A DNA stretch of 64,000 nucleotides, taken from Allorhizobium pseudoryzae (GTDB lineage Bacteria > Pseudomonadota > Alphaproteobacteria > Rhizobiales > Rhizobiaceae). Of the stretch, positions 57,334-64,000 are shown in pieces. The notes under the pieces were generated by a model. It was not told the origin of the DNA. It was given only the letters and a program-made list of their open reading frames with translations, and made no database searches. Where the stretch lies: positions 2,992,001 to 3,056,000 of the forward strand of contig NZ_CP049241.1 in the NCBI RefSeq assembly GCF_011046245.1. The letters are read 5' to 3'. The translations under genes were made by a program, and so were the position numbers. Positions within the stretch are counted from its first letter, which is position 1. Each line of letters starts with the position of its first letter.

Positions 57334-58122
57334 TTAAGCAACCGGGCGCAGAGCAGAAAAAACGGCAACCGCTGCCTGCAATTCGATCAGCCGCTTCTGA
57401 CGGCGGGCTTCGGCCTCAAGATCGGTGCCCCAGTGTTCGATGGTCCAGTCTTCATCGAGATGCGCCAGGCTCCAGGCCTCGTCGGCCTCAAGGAAACCAT
57501 CCGCATAGGCGATCGTCAGAAGCGCAGAACCGGTGAGCGTGGTGATCGTGTGCAGAGCCGCCAGTTCCAGCGGCGTGTCATAGCGGCGAAGGGCGCGCCC
57601 CAGCGCCTCGATCGCCTCCGTCGGCTGATCCTGCGGCATGATGCCTTCGACCAGGATGAAACGGGCGCCGTGCGTGCTTGCCGCCCAGTCGAGAACCGGA
57701 TCCCACCGCTCCGCCTGGCGCTTCACGAGTTCTGCGGGGGAATCGGCGCGGTAACACACCATGTCGCTGCCGGAGAATTTCACGATATCCTCGAAGACGG
57801 CGGCCTGGTCGTCGGCGACGCCGTCGATCGCGGTATTGACGAGGCGCGTCACCGGCATGGTCGAGGGATCGATCACCTCGGCCTGCGCCTGCCACTCGCC
57901 GCAGATGATCTCAGCGAGCATCTTCGTCGGCACCACCAGCGCCCGCTTGGCCGGCGTCTTGACCGGACGCCCGTCGAGATGGATCCCATGCCCCTCGTCC
58001 GAGGCGGCAATGCTCGCCTGCTCATAAAAGCGCTTGGGCAGCGGCTTCTTCATCTGGATTTGCGCCCGGCGCGTCGGATCGGGATGGCTCAGCCCTTCGG
58101 GCGGATCGAAAAGTTCTCGCAT
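57334..58122 (-). CDS. ATP12 family chaperone for F1-ATPase assembly
   Basis: A 262-residue homologue of mitochondrial ATP12, the chaperone for the alpha subunit of F1-ATPase. Landmarks are KRFYEQASIAASDEGHGI (about 30-48), HLDGRPVKTPAKRALVVPT, MPVTRLVNTAIDGVADD and DMVCYRADSPAELVKRQAE with the acidic C-terminal WSLAHLDEDWTIEHWGTDLEAE. Present in alphaproteobacteria and mitochondria. It lies 15 bp after the HAD gene, in the same operon. Confidence 0.93.
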   Translation of the reverse strand: MRELFDPPEGLSHPDPTRRAQIQMKKPLPKRFYEQASIAASDEGHGIHLDGRPVKTPAKRALVVPTKMLAEIICGEWQAQAEVIDPSTMPVTRLVNTAIDGVADDQAAVFEDIVKFSGSDMVCYRADSPAELVKRQAERWDPVLDWAASTHGARFILVEGIMPQDQPTEAIEALGRALRRYDTPLELAALHTITTLTGSALLTIAYADGFLEADEAWSLAHLDEDWTIEHWGTDLEAEARRQKRLIELQAAVAVFSALRPVA

Positions 58123-58137
58123 GATGGTACGTGATCC

Positions 58138-58791
58138 TCAGAGGATATGGTTCAACAGCGCACGGGGATGATCGACGATCACGTCGGCACCGGCATCGCG
58201 CAGTTGCGCAACGGATGCATATCCCCAGGAGACGCCGATCGCGGTGGCTCCGGCGGCCTTCGCCATCTGCATATCGTAAATGGCATCCCCGATGACAAGG
58301 GTGTCTGCGGGACGCACGCCCATCTCGTCGCAGCATTCCGTAACCATGGCCGGATGCGGTTTCGACGGGCAGTCATCGGCCGTGCGCCCGACGACGAAGA
58401 CCTTGCGAAAGTCATGCGTGTCGAGCACCAGATCCAGTCCGCGGCGGGATTTGCCCGTGACGGCACCGAGCAGCAGGTCGTCTCGCGCCCCGAGCGTCTC
58501 GATCACGTCGCGGATGCCGTCAAACAGCGGTTCGCGAAAATTCATGTCGGAGCGGACCGTGGCAAACAACGATTTGTAATAGGCCATCATCTGCACCGCC
58601 TCGTCATCGACATGCGGTTTTCCCTGCATGCGGGCGATCGCGATATCGAGCGTCAGGCCGATGATCGACTTCGTCTCCTCGACCAGCGGCTCCCGCTTGC
58701 CGAACTGCACGAAGGTACGACGCATCGTCTCGTGGATCAGCGCGGCGCTATCGACCAGCGTTCCGTCGCAATCGAACAGGACGAGTTTCAT
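58138..58791 (-). CDS. HAD-superfamily phosphatase (Gph-like)
   Basis: A 217-residue HAD-IA hydrolase. Motif I is LVLFDCDGTLVDS with Asp8 and Asp10, motif II is GAVTGKSRRG, motif III is the Lys in SKPHPAMV and motif IV is VIGDAIYDMQMAKAAG. A cap domain lies between. This resembles phosphoglycolate phosphatase, but the substrate is not certain. Its start overlaps the rluC-type stop (ATGA). Confidence 0.9.
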   Translation of the reverse strand: MKLVLFDCDGTLVDSAALIHETMRRTFVQFGKREPLVEETKSIIGLTLDIAIARMQGKPHVDDEAVQMMAYYKSLFATVRSDMNFREPLFDGIRDVIETLGARDDLLLGAVTGKSRRGLDLVLDTHDFRKVFVVGRTADDCPSKPHPAMVTECCDEMGVRPADTLVIGDAIYDMQMAKAAGATAIGVSWGYASVAQLRDAGADVIVDHPRALLNHIL

Positions 58792-59777
58792 TCGTCATCC
58801 CCTTGGCCAAGACTCTGGTCGAAGCCAAGCAGGTTCCAGCTCTGCACCATGTGCGGCGGAAGCGGCGCGGTGACCCTCAAGCGGCCGCCGGACGGGTGCG
58901 GAATGTCGATGTGGCGCGCATGCAGATGCAGGCGCTTCTGGATACCGCCCGGGAAATCCCAGTTCGGATCGTCATCGAAATACTTGGGGTCGCCGATGAT
59001 CGGGTGGCCGAGATGCAGCGCATGGACGCGCAGCTGATGGGTACGCCCCGTATAGGGTTCCATCTCCAGCCAGGCGAGGCTTTGCGCTGCCGTTTCAAGA
59101 ACGCGGTAATAGGAGACGGCGTGATCCGCGCCTTCCTCACCATGTTTGGCGATCCGCATGCGGTCGCCATCCGGCGTCTGTTCCTTGACGAGCCAGGTGG
59201 AAAGCTTGTCTTCGTGCTTGCGCGGCACGCCCTTCACCAGCGACCAGTAGGTCTTCTTGGTGTCGCGCTCGCGGAACGCAGCCGTGAGTTTCTGCGCTGC
59301 ACCGCGGGTGCGGGCCACCACCAGCACGCCGGAGGTGTCGCGGTCGATCCGGTGAACGAGCCTGGGCTTTTCGCCCTTCGGGCTGATGAAGGCCTCCAGC
59401 ATCTGGTCGATGTGGCGGGTGACGCCCGAACCGCCCTGCACGGCAAGGCCGGCCGGCTTGTTCAGCACGATCACCTTGTCGTCTTCGTGCAGGATCATGC
59501 GCGACAGAAGCTCGAAGTCACCCGAATGCTTCAGGTCCTTGCCCGCGATCGGTCCGGTCTTCTTGGCATCGACATCGAGCGGCGGCACGCGGACGATCTG
59601 GCCCGGCTGCACGCGGGCGTCGGACTTTACACGACCGCCATCCACGCGCACCTGGCCGGAGCGCAACAGTTTCTGCAGCGGCCCGAAGCCGAGACCCGGG
59701 TAATGCACCTTGAACCAACGGTCGAGGCGCATGCCAGCTTCGTCCGCCTCGACGCGGATATGCTCGATGCCTGCCAT
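58788..59777 (-). CDS. RluC/RluD-family pseudouridine synthase
   Basis: A 329-residue RNA-modifying enzyme. An S4 domain (about 15-75, LDRWFKVHYPGLGFGPLQKLLRSGQVRVDGGR) precedes the catalytic domain with the HRIDRDTSGVLVVA motif containing the catalytic Asp, and the GRTHQLRVHALHLGHPIIGD segment. ATG 59777 begins MAGIEHIRVEADEAGMRL; the longer frame to 59942 overlaps crcB and is rejected. The rRNA target site, probably 23S, cannot be told from sequence. Confidence 0.93.
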   Translation of the reverse strand: MAGIEHIRVEADEAGMRLDRWFKVHYPGLGFGPLQKLLRSGQVRVDGGRVKSDARVQPGQIVRVPPLDVDAKKTGPIAGKDLKHSGDFELLSRMILHEDDKVIVLNKPAGLAVQGGSGVTRHIDQMLEAFISPKGEKPRLVHRIDRDTSGVLVVARTRGAAQKLTAAFRERDTKKTYWSLVKGVPRKHEDKLSTWLVKEQTPDGDRMRIAKHGEEGADHAVSYYRVLETAAQSLAWLEMEPYTGRTHQLRVHALHLGHPIIGDPKYFDDDPNWDFPGGIQKRLHLHARHIDIPHPSGGRLRVTAPLPPHMVQSWNLLGFDQSLGQGDDE

Positions 59778-59874
59778 GTAATCTCTTTCATGTCTGGAAT
59801 GGCGCAAAACGCCTTTGCTCCAGCCTTTAGATGATTTCCGGTCCGAAGGGAAAGCAGAAATCCGCGCGCTTTCC

Positions 59875-60252
59875 TCAGAGGAGCGTACGCCCGACGCTAA
59901 GACCGGCAAAGGCCGCGGTGAGCGAGAGGACGACACTTGCAATCACGTAGACGAGTGCCGCCGCCGTGGCGCCCCGCTCAAACAGCACCATCGTATCCAG
60001 CGAAAAGGAGGAGAAGGTGGTAAAGCCGCCCAGGAAACCGACGACAATCAACAGCCGCATCTCCATTGAGGCGTTCAGCCGGCGTGCCACGAGTTCGGTG
60101 AGAAAGCCGATGGCGAACGAGCCGACAATGTTGACCGTCAGCGTGCCCCAAGGAAAGGCTAGGCCGAGCAGACGGGTCATGAGGATGCCCGTGAGATAGC
60201 GGCAGACGGAGCCGAAGGCACCTCCCACGGCGACGATGAGGATATTTACCAT
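59875..60252 (-). CDS. crcB: Fluoride exporter CrcB/Fluc
   Basis: A 125-residue dual-topology membrane protein with four hydrophobic segments. Family marks are GGAFGSVCRYLTG (about 9-21), FPWGTLTVNIVGSFAIGFL with the conserved Asn, and GFLGGFTTFSSFS (the Na+ and F- pathway segment). It begins at ATG 60252. It is the first gene of a minus-strand unit with the pseudouridine synthase, HAD and ATP12 genes. No fluoride riboswitch was found upstream. Confidence 0.95.
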   Translation of the reverse strand: MVNILIVAVGGAFGSVCRYLTGILMTRLLGLAFPWGTLTVNIVGSFAIGFLTELVARRLNASMEMRLLIVVGFLGGFTTFSSFSLDTMVLFERGATAAALVYVIASVVLSLTAAFAGLSVGRTLL

Positions 60253-60363
60253 CTTTGATTCCAGCCTTTGGAAAACCGATATTCGCTTCAATTCGAACAA
60301 GTTGCTTAAGAGGCGGCGAAGGGGCCAGCCCTTACCTTCTAGTCGAAGGAGATGGTGCGTGTC

Positions 60364-60636
60364 ATGACTCAAGTGGTTTCGGTATCGGCCAACGCGGCTG
60401 CTTATGCGATGGAGGCGGTGAAACCCGCTCGCCGTCTTTCAACGGCCGATCAGGTCAAGGACGCCCGGATCAACGCCGAACGCAACGAAGTGCACAAGGC
60501 TGGCGCCGACAAGGACGACATTGCCGGTCTCATTCCAGCCGTCCCCCTGTCGTTGGACGTGACCAGCAGCCGCCAACGCCCGCCGCAGCACCAGATGAGC
60601 CCGCGGCAGGCCGAAGACGCTTACCGCGAGATCTGA
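60364..60636 (+). CDS. Hypothetical 90-residue protein
   Basis: A small soluble, Ala/Asp/Gln-rich protein. AAGGAG lies at 60346-60351, so ATG 60364 or GTG 60355 are both plausible starts. The body is largely hydrophilic (NAERNEVHKAGADKDDIAGL), with a Pro/Gln/Arg-rich C-terminus. Composition suggests disorder. No family was recognised. It lies divergent from crcB and convergent with the copper-protein gene, with a shared terminator. Confidence 0.55.
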   Translation: MTQVVSVSANAAAYAMEAVKPARRLSTADQVKDARINAERNEVHKAGADKDDIAGLIPAVPLSLDVTSSRQRPPQHQMSPRQAEDAYREI

Positions 60637-60654
60637 CGTCAGGCTGCACAAACC

Positions 60655-60684
60655 CGCCGGCACCGGATAGATCCGCTGCCGGCG
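60655..60684. terminator. Terminator between small protein and YcnI-PCuAC gene
   Basis: Stem CGCCGGCA/TGCCGGCG with a 14-nt loop in the convergent gap, followed by AAAAGC on +. No T-run on either strand is long, so it is a candidate only. Confidence 0.5.
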
Positions 60685-60697
60685 AAAAGCGTTGCGA

Positions 60698-61726
60698 TCA
60701 GTTGTGCTGATGGCCGCCGGGGCCTGCTGCTGCCACCGGAAGCTCAACCTCGATCTTGCCTGCCTTTTCGAAGACGAAGGTCACCGGAACCGTGTCGCCC
60801 TTGGCGAAAGGGGTCGCCACCTTCATGAACATCAGATGGAAACCGCCCGGCTTCAGTTCCACCGTCGCGCCGGCGGGGATCTCGATGCCATTGGCGAGCG
60901 GACGCATGACCATGACATCCCCGGTCATCGACATCTCGTGCAGTTCCACCGTGCCGGCGCGCGGCGACGAGACGGAGACGAGACGATCCGCCTCTGCGCC
61001 TGCATTGGCGATTGTCACGTAACCGCCGCCGACCGGCTGACCGGGAAGCATCGCCTTCAGGTAGCCGGCTGACAGAGACAGCGAACCGAGTTTGACCGGC
61101 TGCATGGTCGCGGCCTCATCGGTTGTCACGGCAGCGCCATGTCCCATCGCATCGTGGTTCATGGCGCCATGGCCCATGGCGGAGTGATCCATCTCGGGGG
61201 CCGGCTTGCCATCGGAGGCGATCTTCAGGAGCGGTGCCGGATCCTTGAGGCTGTGCGGATCGGTGCCAGGCGCCGCCACCTCATCCCACTTCTCGGTCAG
61301 GTCACCACACAGCTGGATGGTCTTGAAGGCGAGGCTTGCGCCATCGGCGACCCCGGCAATCTTCCCCTGAAAGGCGAAGACGTCGTAGTTGTCGTCCGGC
61401 AGGTTGCCGTTCTTCCAGCGGATCTCGACCGGGCCGGAGCTGACCTTCGTGCCGTGATTGTCAAAGGGCTTGGCATAATCGCCCTTGATGATCTCCAGAT
61501 CCCAGCCGGCCTTCGGCTGCGGCTTTGCGCCGTAGAAGCCGTCCGGCAGCATCACCCGGACTTCGTTCGTCGGCTTGCCTGCGCAACCATGCGGCACCTG
61601 CAACTGAACGACGGTATAGGACTCCGGCTTTGCCGTGCCGTTGACCAGGGTCACATGGGCCAGCGCGCTGCCGGTCATGGCAACGAGAGACAGGCTGCTC
61701 ATCAGGAAAATGCGTGTCGTTTTCAT
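60698..61726 (-). CDS. Fused YcnI (DUF1775) and PCuAC copper protein
   Basis: A 342-residue periplasmic protein. The signal peptide ends at Ala23 and His24 begins the mature YcnI domain, where an N-terminal His is a copper ligand. YcnI covers about 24-170. The linker (residues 178-199) holds alternating Met and His (EMDHSAMGHGAMNHDAMGH). The C-terminal PCuAC domain (about 205-330) has His263, Met274, His297 and Met299, the expected copper ligands. Such fusions probably carry copper to cytochrome oxidase or defend against copper. It follows a DUF2946 gene in the same direction. Confidence 0.88.
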   Translation of the reverse strand: MKTTRIFLMSSLSLVAMTGSALAHVTLVNGTAKPESYTVVQLQVPHGCAGKPTNEVRVMLPDGFYGAKPQPKAGWDLEIIKGDYAKPFDNHGTKVSSGPVEIRWKNGNLPDDNYDVFAFQGKIAGVADGASLAFKTIQLCGDLTEKWDEVAAPGTDPHSLKDPAPLLKIASDGKPAPEMDHSAMGHGAMNHDAMGHGAAVTTDEAATMQPVKLGSLSLSAGYLKAMLPGQPVGGGYVTIANAGAEADRLVSVSSPRAGTVELHEMSMTGDVMVMRPLANGIEIPAGATVELKPGGFHLMFMKVATPFAKGDTVPVTFVFEKAGKIEVELPVAAAGPGGHQHN

Positions 61727-61807
61727 AGGTTCGATCCTCGTGCGGCGAGGCGCTATCGTCCTTGAGCCGCATCATCATGTCGGTCGTTGATGGAAAGAGA
61801 GAGGATG

Positions 61808-62185
61808 TCAGGCGACCGCAGGCGGCGCACGCGAGCGGGGCGACGGGATCGACAGCGTGCCGGCAACGGCCGCCTCCTGCCGCAAAGGATTGGTGAGATA
61901 AGCGAGGTGGATGGACAGCCAGGACGCCACATCCGGCGCCGGCAACAGCGCGGTGGCGGAGAGCAGGCAGACCTCGCACCGCACCGGCTTCCGGTGCGGA
62001 TCCTGATCGTCCATGCCGATACACAAGGTCGGCATGCTGCCGTCGGGCAGCAGGAAGGCCTCATCCGTCCAAGCAAGAGGATTGGCTGCGACCGGTGGTG
62101 CATGCTGGGCAAGACCGAGCGACAACAGGACAAGCGCGCACAGAATGCGCAAGACCTTCCCGCCGATCGCCAACCGTTCACCCAT
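61808..62185 (-). CDS. DUF2946-like protein
   Basis: A 125-residue protein with an N-terminal hydrophobic segment (about 8-26, signal or anchor) and a CxxC-like pair in VRCEVCLL (about 73-76). Another cysteine lies in PTLCIGMDD. The C-terminus has RSRAPP, seen in DUF2946 proteins, which often accompany copper-uptake genes. ATG 62185 is used, with GTG 62206 as a longer alternative. It is 81 bp upstream of the YcnI-PCuAC gene. Confidence 0.7.
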   Translation of the reverse strand: MGERLAIGGKVLRILCALVLLSLGLAQHAPPVAANPLAWTDEAFLLPDGSMPTLCIGMDDQDPHRKPVRCEVCLLSATALLPAPDVASWLSIHLAYLTNPLRQEAAVAGTLSIPSPRSRAPPAVA

Positions 62186-62369
62186 TGCCGAGGATTCCCT
62201 TCCCACCCATCATTCGCATAATCGATGCCGCGAACAAGAGCAAAACAGGTCCTGCGGCTCTTTGACGGGGATCAACGAAATCGGCCGTTTTCGCGCCGCG
62301 ACAAAATTCATGTCGGTTGCGACATTTGCCACTTGCCAAGCAGGGGGTCTCCCCCATAATGAGCGCGAC

Positions 62370-62536
62370 CCCGCTGGGAGAAACCGCTTCGATGCGGCGC
62401 CGAAGGAGCAACCGCCCCGGAAACTCTCAGGCAAAAGGACCAGCGGGACCTGCAGGACTCTGGAGAGAAGCCCAATGTTTCGCGAAGGGCTCGCCGAAGG
62501 GATAACAATCTCAGGCGCACAGGACAGAGGGGGCTC
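62370..62536 (+). ncRNA. Tandem glycine riboswitch
   Basis: Two glycine aptamers in series precede gcvT. Aptamer 1 (about 62370-62466) has GGGAGAAACCGCTT, GCCGAAGGAGCAACC and AACTCTCAGGCAAAAGGACC. Aptamer 2 (about 62467-62536) has CGCCGAAGGGATAACAATC and CTCAGGCGCACAGGACAGAGGGG. The repeated GCCGAAGG and CTCAGGC cores are the signature of the class, which turns on glycine-cleavage genes when glycine is high. The gcvT start is about 72 nt downstream. Confidence 0.92.
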
Positions 62537-62608
62537 ATGAAACGGCGTGGATGAACGCCATCAACTGAGCTCGTGCGGCCGGAATCCGCACACGACCTGG
62601 AGGCCTTC

Positions 62609-63745
62609 TTGACCGACCACGCTCCCCTTTTGACCACTCCCTTGCATGCCTTGCACGTATCCCTCGGTGCCCGCATGGTGCCGTTCGCCGGTTACGACAT
62701 GCCGGTTCAATATGCCGCCGGCGTGCTGAAGGAACACCTGCACACCCGCACCAAGGCCGGCCTGTTCGATGTCTCCCACATGGGCCAGGTTCTGGTAAAG
62801 GCAAAGTCCGGAGCAGTGTCCGATGCGGCGCTGGCGCTCGAAAAGCTCGTGCCCGTCGACATTCTCGGCCTCAAGGAAGGCCGTCAGCGTTACGGCTTCT
62901 TCACCGACGAGAATGGCGGCATCCTCGACGACCTGATGATCACCAATCGCGGCGACCATCTGCTCGTCGTGGTCAACGCCGCCTGCAAGACGGCAGACGT
63001 GGCGCATATGCAGGCGCAGCTTTCCGGCTGTTCGGTCACCCTTATCGAAGACCGCGCGCTGATTGCGCTGCAGGGTCCGGCGGCGGAAACCGTGCTCGCC
63101 TCGCTCGCCCCCGAGGTTGCCGCCATGAAGTTCATGGATGTCCGGGATGTGACGCTCGTCGGCGCGGCGTGCATCGTCTCCCGCTCCGGTTATTCCGGCG
63201 AAGACGGCTACGAGATCTCCGTTCCGGCGAACAAGGCCGAGGAACTGGCCCGGGCGCTTCTGGCGCACGAGGACTGCGAAGCAATCGGCCTCGGCGCGCG
63301 CGACTCGCTGCGTCTCGAAGCCGGCCTTTGCCTCTATGGCAATGATATCGACACCACCACCTCGCCGATCGAGGCCTCGCTCGAATGGGCGATCCAGAAG
63401 GCGCGCAAGGCGGGCGGCGACCGCGAAGGCGGCTTTACGGGTGCCGCGCGCATTCTGGGTGAACTGGCAAGCGGCACCGCCCGCCGCCGCGTCGGCCTGA
63501 AGCCGGACGGCAAGGCACCGGTGCGTTCGCACGCCAAGCTTTTTGCCGATGCGGAGGGCAAGAACGAGATCGGCGAAGTGACATCCGGCACCTTTGGCCC
63601 GTCCGTCGAGGGTCCGGTCGCCATGGGCTACGTGCCGACGGATTTTGCCAGCGCCGGGACGCAGGTGTTTGCCGAAGTGCGCGGCAAATATCTGCCCGTC
63701 ACGGTGGCCGCCCTGCCCTTCATCACGCCGACCTATAAGCGGTAA
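62609..63745 (+). CDS. gcvT: Aminomethyltransferase, glycine cleavage T protein
   Basis: Transfers the aminomethyl carbon to tetrahydrofolate. The 378-residue protein has LHALHVSLGARMVPFAGYDMPVQY (about 11-34), LFDVSHMGQ, the folate-binding region around LGLGARDSLRLEAGLCLYG and the C-terminal GEVTSGTFGPSV. The start is probably TTG 62609 because GGAGG lies at 62599-62603; a GTG at 62573 would add 12 residues. It is under the tandem glycine riboswitch and heads the gcvTH(P) operon. Confidence 0.95.
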   Translation: MTDHAPLLTTPLHALHVSLGARMVPFAGYDMPVQYAAGVLKEHLHTRTKAGLFDVSHMGQVLVKAKSGAVSDAALALEKLVPVDILGLKEGRQRYGFFTDENGGILDDLMITNRGDHLLVVVNAACKTADVAHMQAQLSGCSVTLIEDRALIALQGPAAETVLASLAPEVAAMKFMDVRDVTLVGAACIVSRSGYSGEDGYEISVPANKAEELARALLAHEDCEAIGLGARDSLRLEAGLCLYGNDIDTTTSPIEASLEWAIQKARKAGGDREGGFTGAARILGELASGTARRRVGLKPDGKAPVRSHAKLFADAEGKNEIGEVTSGTFGPSVEGPVAMGYVPTDFASAGTQVFAEVRGKYLPVTVAALPFITPTYKR

Positions 63746-63761
63746 CCAAATGTTTTTAACT

Positions 63762-63900
63762 GCCCCTCATCCGGCTGCCGCCACCTTCTCCCCGTCAGGA
63801 CGGGGAGAAGGAGCAAGCCGCGCCCACTCATCCCACCCAAGAGATTGAGCAAGGCACGTCCCCTCTCCCCGCCTGCGGGGAGAGGGTTAGGGTGAGGGGC
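63762..63900. repeat. Rhizobial palindromic repeat element
   Basis: A 139-bp element bounded by GCCCCTCA and TGAGGGGC. It contains two near-perfect hairpins: a 13-bp stem CCTTCTCCCCGTC/GACGGGGAGAAGG (63784-63811) and a 12-bp stem CCCTCTCCCCGC/GCGGGGAGAGGG (63861-63886). The layout is that of the intergenic palindromic units common in Rhizobiaceae. It lies between gcvT and gcvH, inside the expected operon. Confidence 0.8.
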
Positions 63901-63941
63901 GGATCACACCAACACATCAATTCCAGAGAGGACCAAAAATC

Positions 63942-64000
63942 ATGCTGAAATTTACCGCTGAACACGAATGGCTGAAGCTTGAGGGTGATGTTGCGACCGT
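63942..64000 (+). CDS. gcvH: Glycine cleavage H protein, N-terminal start (partial)
   Basis: The gene begins at ATG 63942 with AGAGAGGA 12-18 bp upstream. The visible 19 codons read MLKFTAEHEWLKLEGDVAT, the standard N-terminus of GcvH, the lipoylated carrier of glycine cleavage. It is truncated by the end of the window. Confidence 0.92.
   Translation, partial: MLKFTAEHEWLKLEGDVAT

Noticed and set aside
60253..60363. Fluoride riboswitch upstream of crcB
   Set aside because: The known crcB-motif core could not be found in this gap.

Overview
The window (about 62% G+C by eye, densely coded) looks like a chromosomal segment of an alphaproteobacterium of the Rhizobiaceae (Rhizobium/Agrobacterium group). 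The reasons are the trpDC-moaC-moeA block, alphaproteobacterial families (DUF2336, DUF1489, ATP12 chaperone, BTLCP cysteine peptidase, ParE with a long N-terminal tail), CtrA-type TTAA-N7-TTAA boxes, a mini-ykkC RNA in front of an SMR exporter gene, and a rhizobial-style palindromic repeat between gcvT and gcvH. Most of it is core metabolism. No phage, IS element, plasmid gene or CRISPR array was seen.

Layout. 1-4.9 kb: end of trpD, trpC, moaC, moeA, a CPD photolyase and an FMN reductase, all on +. 4.9-9.0 kb: pyrG, secG, tpiA and an exported alpha/beta hydrolase on -. 9.2-18.1 kb: parE, an AI-2E-type permease, a GNAT acetyltransferase, DUF2336, a coupled nitroreductase/flavin reductase pair, a secreted three-repeat protein and a PlsC-like acyltransferase. 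18.2-21.7 kb: thrS, DUF2267, yidD and an IscU-like scaffold on -. 22-24.2 kb: folE, hisI and a patatin phospholipase on +. 24.2-31.8 kb: CBS and rhomboid proteins, then envelope and signalling genes (PAS, PilZ, BTLCP peptidase, D-Ala-D-Ala carboxypeptidase). 31.8-39.1 kb: L-serine dehydratase, a 33-residue membrane microprotein, DUF599, DUF1624, MerR, mgtE, a degenerate deformylase, BON and OsmC proteins.

39.5-47.6 kb is the clearest accessory block: a seven-gene catabolic operon headed by a fused FAD monooxygenase/old-yellow-enzyme protein of the 2-aminobenzoyl-CoA (salicylyl-CoA) type, then SDR, cupin, crotonase, acyl-CoA dehydrogenase, Rid-family and crotonase/3-hydroxyacyl-CoA dehydrogenase genes. 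A promoter with an overlapping 18-bp palindrome precedes it. The last gene lacks its usual C-terminus and stops about 130 bp from a tRNA-Leu(GAG) gene. No CoA ligase or dedicated regulator is in the window, so the block may have been trimmed there.

47.8-54.8 kb: tRNA-Leu, lipB, an EamA transporter and the two glutathione-dependent formaldehyde genes (class III alcohol dehydrogenase and S-formylglutathione hydrolase), separated by an unusual lectin-like/methyltransferase-like protein, a YaiI-family protein and DUF1345. A guanidine-II-like riboswitch leads sugE. 54.8-60.3 kb: DoxX, an exported esterase and the crcB-rluC-HAD-ATP12 operon. 60.3-64 kb: a small protein, a copper pair (DUF2946 and a fused YcnI-PCuAC protein), and the glycine riboswitch-gcvT-gcvH start of the glycine cleavage operon.

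The most interesting points are the catabolic operon and its damaged end, the guanidine riboswitch, a deformylase-like protein missing its metal ligands, a possible anticodon-mimic leader on thrS, and the microprotein downstream of a CtrA box.
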